Position numbers and translations under genes: made by a program. Shown piece after piece: positions 12,946-17,583 of a stretch of 17,583 bases of DNA. The notes below the pieces were generated by a model that did no database searches, was not told the origin of the DNA, and saw only the letters and a program-made list of their open reading frames with translations. Positions within the stretch are counted from its first letter, which is position 1. Each line of letters starts with the position of its first letter. Source of the DNA: CAYWGR01 sp964458015 (GTDB taxonomy: Bacteria; Planctomycetota; Planctomycetia; Pirellulales; Thermoguttaceae); NCBI GenBank assembly GCA_964458015.1, contig CAYWGR010000117.1:1-17583 (forward strand), in the 5' to 3' direction.

Positions 12946-15161
12946 GTGGGCATCGGCTTTTCGTCGCCTGATTGCTTAGCAAACGGGCCGATGGCGATGA
13001 GTTCGTTGGCGGTGGTGATCAACAGGCGGCCGTCGGCCGTAGCAAGGTTGCCGCCGGTGACGCCGAGGGCGAGCAAGTCGATGGTTTTTCGGGGCTGGGC
13101 GGTTTGTTGATCAAAGATGAACAGCTTGTCGCGAGTCGGCCAGAGGACGGCATCGCCGGCCAATAGGCCGCGACCGTAGCCGGGACGTTCGGCGCTGTCG
13201 GGCCAGACGTGTTTGACGCGGCCGCGGTCTTCTTCTTTTAGGCTGATCCAAAACAGCCTGCGACCGCCGGCCACGAGCCAATCGCCCGTGATGCCGAGCA
13301 GATCGTAAACATCTTCGGTTTCGGCGCCGGTTTGCCAAAGCATTTGTCCGCAAGCGGCGTCGAAGGCGAAGATCCTGGGACTATCGGCGGGGGCGACGTA
13401 GAGGATGCCTCGGTCGAAAACGCAGGGGGTTAAGCTGCGACGCCAATGCGGGGCCGGCTTGGCCAAATCGCCGCGACGCGAGCGGGGATATAAGGCAACC
13501 CAGGCTAAGCGTCCGTCATCGGCGTTGAGGGCCGCGACCGCGCCAAGATTGGTGTTGTAGTAAAGACGTCCGCCGACAAGCGTGAGAAGGTTATGCGTCA
13601 TTTCGTAAAAGGCGCCGCGAGCGGGCGTTTCGGCACTACAGATGAAACGCCGCCAACGCAATCGGCCGGAGCCGGCGTCGAAGCATGCAACAAAAGCTTG
13701 CGGCCGAATGTCTTCGCGCCGCATGGCTACATAAACGCCGCCGGAATCGGCAATGGGAGCTCCTTCGAAGGCCCAGCCGGTTTCGGGAGCGATTTTCCAG
13801 AGGAGTCGGCCTTCGGCTGCTAGATCCAAGCAGACGAGACTCCCCGGCCGCACGGCGGCGGGTGTGGAACTTTGAGGGAAGCCGGTAATCGTTGAGCCCG
13901 TGCGGGCGAAGAGTTTGTCTTGATAGACGGTCAATGTATAACGCGGAATGCCAAGCACATCGAAGGGCGATGGTGTTTCGGTGGATTCCTCGGATTGGCT
14001 GAGATAAATTGTGGCATCACCCCAGACGGGGCGACCTGTATCGAGTTGCAAGGCACGAATGCGGCGGCTGTCGCCGATAAAAACGCGACCTCCGAGATGC
14101 ATGGGATAAAAACTCAACGGTTGCCAGAGATCTTCGCCAAGTGTTTTCGGCGGCGGACGATCGACTAGCCTTGTTGCGATGAGCCCCTCTCGCCATGCGA
14201 CGGCGCCCAAGTCGGCCAATGGGGAAGCGTTCTTGTTGCGAGTTGGGTTGCCTGCGAATGTAGGCCAGTCCGCGTCGGATGCAGCGGGGGGCCAAGTCCT
14301 GCTCTCGTCGAGCAAGGTTTCCAGAAGATCGACGTATTTGCCTTCGCGGTTGCCCAAGCGTCCGCGAGCATCGGGATGCAAGTGGGCAAATTCGGTCCAT
14401 TCGGCCGCCGCTCGCGTATTGGAACCAAATCCGACATCTTTTGCCGCCTCAGCATTTATTGGCCGTGGGGAGTTTGGTTGATAGTTCCAGTGTTGAGAGC
14501 CTTCGAGAATTGAGACCAGCACCAAGCGGGCGCGGATGGCCGCGAGATCGAGGGTTGTGTCGGGATAGGCGGGCCAGGAGGTAGATTTGACCGAGGGAGG
14601 GCAAGGCAAGATTCGTTCCCAGCACCAACGCGCTGCGGTATAGTCACCTCGTTCCAAATCCATTTCGCCCAGGGCATACAAGGCTTTGTCGCCGTAGCTG
14701 CTGGCGAACGCCTGTTCGACGACATTTCGCAATAGAGCTGGATTGCGTTCGGCGATTCCTTGCTCGTACCATCGCTGGGCGGCCGGATCGATGCGAGCGC
14801 GGTAACGTTTGAGGGCGTCGGGCGGCAAGGCGGCGAACTGCAACTGGCACCATTCGCGCAGGCCGATGAAACGGCGGCTGGTGATGCCTAGGAGCTTGCC
14901 TTCGGAGGATTCGGCCAGTTGGCAGAGAATCTCGACGGCTTCGTCCCACTGCCGGTCGTTCAACAGGACTTTGGCGCGTTCCCATTGCATCATCACGGCG
15001 TTGTCGGCTTGGTCGAGCTGGACGGTTTCGGTCAGCTCGAAGCGGTTGCCCGAAACCATGCCGCCAAACTGGGCGTACACCTGAGAGATGTCGCGCAGCC
15101 AACATGAAGCGGCGAGGCAGAGCACCACTTTTAACCAGCCTGTTCGATGGATGCGGCACAT
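12936..15161 (-). CDS. Exported TPR-like / PQQ-type beta-propeller protein
   Basis: A 741-aa protein from ATG 15161 (MCRIHRTGWLKVVLCLAASC), chosen because a signal peptide begins there (cleavage near QVYA-Q) and AGGA lies just upstream. The frame is open 29 codons further without signal-like character. Residues about 45-230 are helical and TPR-like (ERAKVLLNDRQWDEAVEILC, ALYALGEMDLERGDYTAARW). The rest carries PQQ/quinoprotein-like beta-propeller blades, each pairing a short strand with a GxxLW-type turn: ALQLDTGRPVW, VCLDLAAEGRLLWKI, ACFDAGSGRLRWRR, ALNADDGRLAWVAL, FAFDAACGQMLWQTG. Such proteins are usually periplasmic scaffolds. I see no evidence for bound PQQ. It heads the block, 50 nt before MoxR, and its C-terminal codons lie in heptamer array D. 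Confidence 0.88.
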   Translation of the reverse strand: MCRIHRTGWLKVVLCLAASCWLRDISQVYAQFGGMVSGNRFELTETVQLDQADNAVMMQWERAKVLLNDRQWDEAVEILCQLAESSEGKLLGITSRRFIGLREWCQLQFAALPPDALKRYRARIDPAAQRWYEQGIAERNPALLRNVVEQAFASSYGDKALYALGEMDLERGDYTAARWCWERILPCPPSVKSTSWPAYPDTTLDLAAIRARLVLVSILEGSQHWNYQPNSPRPINAEAAKDVGFGSNTRAAAEWTEFAHLHPDARGRLGNREGKYVDLLETLLDESRTWPPAASDADWPTFAGNPTRNKNASPLADLGAVAWREGLIATRLVDRPPPKTLGEDLWQPLSFYPMHLGGRVFIGDSRRIRALQLDTGRPVWGDATIYLSQSEESTETPSPFDVLGIPRYTLTVYQDKLFARTGSTITGFPQSSTPAAVRPGSLVCLDLAAEGRLLWKIAPETGWAFEGAPIADSGGVYVAMRREDIRPQAFVACFDAGSGRLRWRRFICSAETPARGAFYEMTHNLLTLVGGRLYYNTNLGAVAALNADDGRLAWVALYPRSRRGDLAKPAPHWRRSLTPCVFDRGILYVAPADSPRIFAFDAACGQMLWQTGAETEDVYDLLGITGDWLVAGGRRLFWISLKEEDRGRVKHVWPDSAERPGYGRGLLAGDAVLWPTRDKLFIFDQQTAQPRKTIDLLALGVTGGNLATADGRLLITTANELIAIGPFAKQSGDEKPMPTVN

Positions 15162-15168
15162 ATTCCTA

Positions 15169-15197
15169 AGTATAAGTGAGAAACCGATTTGTGGAAA
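15169..15197 (-). promoter_or_regulatory. Candidate sigma70-like promoter for the PQQ-MoxR-VWA block
   Basis: Minus-strand TTTCCA (15197-15192) and TATACT (15174-15169) are separated by 17 nt. TATACT matches TATAAT at five of six positions, TTTCCA matches TTGACA at four. Transcription would begin about at the ATG at 15161, implying a leaderless or nearly leaderless message despite an AGGA between the -10 and the start. Pattern match only. Confidence 0.3.
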
Positions 15198-15407
15198 GTG
15201 GTCAATGAGGCGGTGGGGAGCAAAAACGAGGCTAGAGTCGTGGGACAAGGGGAGCCGTGCATCTCAGGCGGCTTTCAGATCCCGCGTGGTCATTTTACTG
15301 TGTTTTTCACCGGAAAAGCGGTGTATCAGGATCCTTTGGGGGCGAGCTAGTTCTTTAATTGTCGAACGACGTGCGGAGGGAGTAGTTGCGTGTCCCTGGT
15401 GCCGGCG

Positions 15408-15428
15408 TTTGCCGTAATAAGCGGCAAA
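15408..15428. repeat. Hairpin downstream of the TrmH-like gene
   Basis: TTTGCCG (15408-15414) and CGGCAAA (15422-15428) form a perfect 7-bp stem with a 7-nt loop, about 80 nt past the methyltransferase stop. No T-run follows on the minus strand, so it could be a weak or factor-assisted terminator or an mRNA 3' stabiliser. Confidence 0.5.
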
Positions 15429-15436
15429 GTCAAGTC

Positions 15437-15448
15437 TCTATGCATAGA
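15437..15448. promoter_or_regulatory. 12-bp perfect palindrome
   Basis: TCTATGCATAGA is identical to its reverse complement. It lies between the TrmH-like stop and the candidate promoter of the next block. The symmetry fits a dimeric regulator site, but a single palindrome of this size can arise by chance. Confidence 0.3.
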
Positions 15449-15508
15449 CCGCTTGTTTGGCAATTCTTCTGTATTAGAAACGAACGTCGCACATGAGATT
15501 CGCCGGCA

Positions 15509-16333
15509 TTATGGTCTCGCGGACATCATCGTAGATCGTAATGCTCCGTAGGCGGCTGACCAATGATGGATGAAGATGCCGGCAGCCACGCCAAGATTTA
15601 ATGAATCGACGGCGCGGCTCATCGGAATTGTGACGTGGCGATCGCACTCGGCCAGCCAATTCGATGTTAGGCCATCGAACTCATTGCCGAAGACCAATGC
15701 TGTTCGCGGCGCGGGCAGCATCTTGTCGAGTTGTTCGGTTGCGGAATCGAGAACGGCTGCAACCCGCTCGAATTGCCAAGTGTACCGCAAGGCAGGCAGG
15801 TCGATCAGTGGATCACTGCTCCGAGCGAAGGGAACTTCGAGAACCGCCCCCATCGAGACTCGCACGCAACGTCGTGACAATGGATCGCAACAATGCCGGC
15901 CGAGGATGATGCCGGTTACGCCGAATGCCGCCGCGCTGCGGAAGAGCAACCCGAGATTCTCGGGCTTCGTGACCGCAGGGCATACGAGGACGCAGCATGG
16001 GGCGTTTAGCGGCTCGGTCATTAGTTCCTCCCCGTGCATTCCAATTGGGCGGCGACCAACAGCCAATGCGCCCAGATGAAAATTAAAGCCGGCAATCTGC
16101 CGCAACAATTCCGGGGTTGCCACGTAGAGCGGGCAGCCGGAAGCAATAGCGGCAAACGTGGCTGCGTGTTCTTCGGCTACCAGCAGCGAATCTGCCTGAT
16201 AGCGGCTTTTTAGCAGCCGTTCGACGACTACGCAGCCCTCTGCAATGAAGATGTTCTCGCCGCGCAACGTTCGGTCACGGAGGTTCCGGTAGGGGGCAAT
16301 GCGTGGGTCGTCAATCTGTTGAATCGGAATCAT
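15509..16333 (-). CDS. SpoU/TrmH-family RNA 2'-O-ribose methyltransferase
   Basis: A 274-aa SAM-dependent methyltransferase of the SPOUT superfamily, predicted to methylate ribose 2'-OH in tRNA or rRNA. The N-terminal part (1-95) resembles the SpoU substrate-binding domain (ENIFIAEGCVVVERLLKS). The knotted catalytic domain carries all three motifs: motif 1 KPENLGLLFRSAAAFGV (123-139, with conserved N126 and R132), motif 2 ALVFGNEFDGL (212-222), and motif 3 IPMSRAVDSLNLGVAAGI (236-253). The exact target cannot be told from sequence. It follows the lipoprotein gene by 48 bp on the same strand and may share its transcript. No strong Shine-Dalgarno is visible. The link to the MoxR block is probably only positional. 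Confidence 0.92.
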   Translation of the reverse strand: MIPIQQIDDPRIAPYRNLRDRTLRGENIFIAEGCVVVERLLKSRYQADSLLVAEEHAATFAAIASGCPLYVATPELLRQIAGFNFHLGALAVGRRPIGMHGEELMTEPLNAPCCVLVCPAVTKPENLGLLFRSAAAFGVTGIILGRHCCDPLSRRCVRVSMGAVLEVPFARSSDPLIDLPALRYTWQFERVAAVLDSATEQLDKMLPAPRTALVFGNEFDGLTSNWLAECDRHVTIPMSRAVDSLNLGVAAGIFIHHWSAAYGALRSTMMSARP

Positions 16334-16381
16334 CGTGCATTGGGCATCTTCGTTTTTCTTCGCATTACGGCCTAAATATCG

Positions 16382-16741
16382 TCATTGACCGGCGATTTTC
16401 AGCGAAACGTTGGAAGGTTTCATTCCGCTGGTGACGAGGACAACGAACGCCTCTTTGGCCGGTATCTGCACGTTAAGAGTGCCGGCGGAGGACTGTTTGA
16501 GCGAGCCGAGGGGATTATTGGCCTTATCGCCAGAGACATCTTTTTGGAGGTGAACGGCGGCATCCACCGGTTGATTGCTCGATAGCGTAACGATGACCTT
16601 TTGAGTAAACGTCGGTCCGTCGACGACAACAGACCGCGTTTCACCCGGTTCGAGCGAAAGCTTGTGTTCCGTGCTGAGTTTGCTCTGACAGCCAAGCACT
16701 AGAATGAGAACCAGCGGGAGAGCGGCGATGCGACGGGTCAT
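16382..16741 (-). CDS. Small lipoprotein, unknown function
   Basis: A 119-aa protein with a short signal peptide ending in a lipobox-like LVLGC (Cys18), so probably lipid-anchored after export. The mature part is a single beta-rich domain: EHKLSLEPGETRSVVVDGPT near 25-44, and a C-terminal AFVVLVTSGMKPSNVSLKIA. It resembles small periplasmic beta-sandwich proteins, but I recognise no family. The start is well supported by a canonical AGGAGGT 9 nt upstream. It is the first gene of a probable two-gene transcript with the TrmH-like gene. Confidence 0.8.
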   Translation of the reverse strand: MTRRIAALPLVLILVLGCQSKLSTEHKLSLEPGETRSVVVDGPTFTQKVIVTLSSNQPVDAAVHLQKDVSGDKANNPLGSLKQSSAGTLNVQIPAKEAFVVLVTSGMKPSNVSLKIAGQ

Positions 16742-16750
16742 GGCACTGAG

Positions 16751-16757
16751 ACCTCCT
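16751..16757 (-). promoter_or_regulatory. Canonical Shine-Dalgarno of the lipoprotein gene
   Basis: Minus-strand AGGAGGT, 9 nt from the ATG at 16741. It shows that this genome uses anti-SD pairing, in contrast to the genes preceded by heptamer arrays. Confidence 0.85.
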
Positions 16758-16799
16758 AAAACGATTGATAGGACTATTACCGGTACGCAAGATCCCTAG

Positions 16800-16828
16800 A
16801 TGTTACCGTGGGCCTGGATAACCCACAA
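16800..16828 (-). promoter_or_regulatory. Weak candidate promoter for the lipoprotein/TrmH-like pair
   Basis: Minus-strand TTGTGG (16828-16823), a 17-nt spacer, and TAACAT (16805-16800), about 60 nt upstream of the ATG. It matches consensus at three and four of six positions. The spacing is right but the match is poor. Confidence 0.2.
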
Positions 16829-16926
16829 GCATGGCCGACACTGGAGTGTAGTAACCGATTGTGGCGGTTGCGGAACGAACGTGAAACGGGTATTGAGGCC
16901 CATGGCGTACAACTGCACATAAACAC

Positions 16927-16942
16927 GGCGGGCAAGCCCGCC
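16927..16942. repeat. GGCGGGC hairpin
   Basis: GGCGGGC (16927-16933), AA, GCCCGCC (16936-16942): a perfect 7-bp stem. No T-run follows directly on either strand. It resembles a dispersed palindromic element more than a terminator. Confidence 0.55.
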
Positions 16943-17321
16943 CGCTTCACAGTTTATCTATTTTGACCCTAGAAATTACAGCACCCGAAACTGGTGAAAA
17001 TGGGAGGTGTGATGCCGGTTTCTGAGGCTTGCTGATCGGAAGTTTGTGCTATGCGGTCGGTTTTGCATCAATACGAAGGGACGCGATTAATTGTGTGAAA
17101 ACGGGGAGTGGCTAAATAAATGCCTATAAATAGGGCACTTCGGCAGGTATAATCGCGCGCGGCGGGTAAAAAGTATGGAAACTGGTTTTATGCACAAGAA
17201 ATCGGCGGAAGGCAACGTAACATGATGGTATACATGGATTTGCGGCGGTTTTTCGGAGGGGAATTTACTGGGAAAATTTTCGGAAAAACGCGGAATTAGG
17301 CTTACGGCATATTTTGGTATA

Positions 17322-17395
17322 CGGAGGATCGACGTAAGTGCTTTGATGGGGATCATTAACGCTCGAACCACCATGCCGGAGAATTGACGTAAAGC
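17322..17395 (+). repeat. Imperfect 19-bp direct repeat
   Basis: CGGAGGATCGACGTAAGTG (17322-17340) and CGGAGAATTGACGTAAAGC (17377-17395) match at 15 of 19 positions, 55 bp apart. Shared core GACGTAA. Possibly paired binding sites or remnants of a duplicated element. Confidence 0.4.
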
Positions 17396-17500
17396 CTATT
17401 TGCACTCAGGTTCACTACGGTGGAGCGCCAGGTTGATTAGCGCGTAGGCGCGGGGTTAAATTGGGGTCGAAACGAGCGAAAAGAAATGCAGATTGGGAAC

Positions 17501-17520
17501 CGCAGATGGACGCGGATAAG
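17501..17520. repeat. 10-bp-period repeat (two units)
   Basis: CGCAGATGGA followed by CGCGGATAAG, related 10-mers. The word resembles a low-complexity intergenic sequence I associate with planctomycete and other environmental genomes. This rests on memory, not a search. Confidence 0.5.
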
Positions 17521-17538
17521 TGTTGTCAGGGGGGGGAG

Positions 17539-17583
17539 ACAGGATTTACAAGATCGACAGGATTTGGATGATTGATGATTTGC
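17539..17583. repeat. 9-bp-period tandem repeat at the right edge
   Basis: Phased 9-mers ACAGGATTT, ACAAGATCG, ACAGGATTT, then the degraded GGATGATTG and ATGATTTGC at the window end. Units 1 and 3 are identical. The array may continue beyond the window. Confidence 0.6.

Larger units (their letters stand above)
15162..15508. other. Non-coding stretch between TrmH-like and PQQ-propeller genes
   Basis: About 347 bp without a supportable gene. It contains the candidate promoter near 15169-15197, a perfect hairpin (15408-15428) and a 12-bp palindrome (15437-15448). The plus-strand frame over 15088-15417 overlaps the start of the PQQ gene and looks like a shadow. Confidence 0.6.
16742..17583. other. 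Non-coding right-hand region
   Basis: About 840 bp, A/T-richer than the rest, with no frame resembling a protein. The 95-aa minus-strand frame (17087-17374) has no domain, signal or Shine-Dalgarno. It holds the lipoprotein upstream region, a hairpin at 16927-16942, an isolated TATAAT at 17148-17153, a direct repeat (17322-17395), an eight-G run (17529-17536) and low-complexity repeats at the edge. No tRNA or rRNA is recognisable. Confidence 0.6.

Noticed and set aside
3077..15161. Anti-phage defence system
   Set aside because: MoxR and VWA proteins occur in some conflict systems, but no nuclease, toxin or sensor domain is present and membrane/exported partners dominate. A Bat-like assembly module fits better.
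17221..17298. Short plus-strand frame (25 aa, MMVYMDLRRFFGG...)
   Set aside because: Too short, and no ribosome binding site or neighbour support.
17087..17374. 95-aa minus-strand frame
   Set aside because: Lies in A/T-rich non-coding DNA over a direct repeat, with no Shine-Dalgarno, signal or family resemblance.

Overview
The window looks like part of a planctomycete chromosome, probably Pirellulales-like. This is inferred from the gene families: a secreted squalene-cyclase-fold repeat protein, an NPCBM-domain protein, a TPR/PQQ-propeller protein, a MoxR/DUF58/VWA cluster with a giant DUF4175-like partner, and a probable DUF1559 protein at the left edge. High-copy-looking low-complexity repeats between genes fit the same picture. 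No genome-wide comparison was possible. The sequence holds one 10-N assembly gap (11877-11886).

Every gene I can support lies on the minus strand, so transcription runs from high to low coordinates. From the right: 16742-17583 is non-coding and holds a hairpin, an imperfect direct repeat, and 10-mer and 9-mer tandem repeats. Next come a small lipoprotein (16382-16741) and a SpoU/TrmH RNA methyltransferase (15509-16333). A 347-bp non-coding stretch follows, with a possible promoter.

A six-gene block then runs PQQ-propeller protein (12936-15161), MoxR ATPase (to 12885), DUF58 (10958-11845), BatA-like VWA protein (8644-10866), a second membrane VWA/GATase-like protein (6255-8642) and the DUF4175-like coiled-coil membrane protein (3077-6253). 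It ends at a clear intrinsic terminator (2962-2984). Beyond it lie the prenyltransferase/squalene-oxidase repeat protein (1840-2856), the NPCBM protein (427-1830), a double hairpin (278-310), and the N-terminus of a membrane protein running off the left edge (1-199).

Functionally, the centre is a MoxR-VWA chaperone/assembly module. A cytoplasmic AAA+ ATPase is encoded beside a DUF58 protein and two membrane-anchored VWA proteins, all with intact MIDAS residues, plus a large membrane coiled-coil protein. Its substrate is unknown.

The most unusual signals are repeats. Four gene junctions carry different but strictly 7-bp-phased tandem arrays that abut or overlap start codons, where a Shine-Dalgarno would normally be. 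Separately, the NPCBM gene has absorbed four in-frame copies of a GC-rich palindromic repeat in two pairs, one pair splitting the NPCBM domain.
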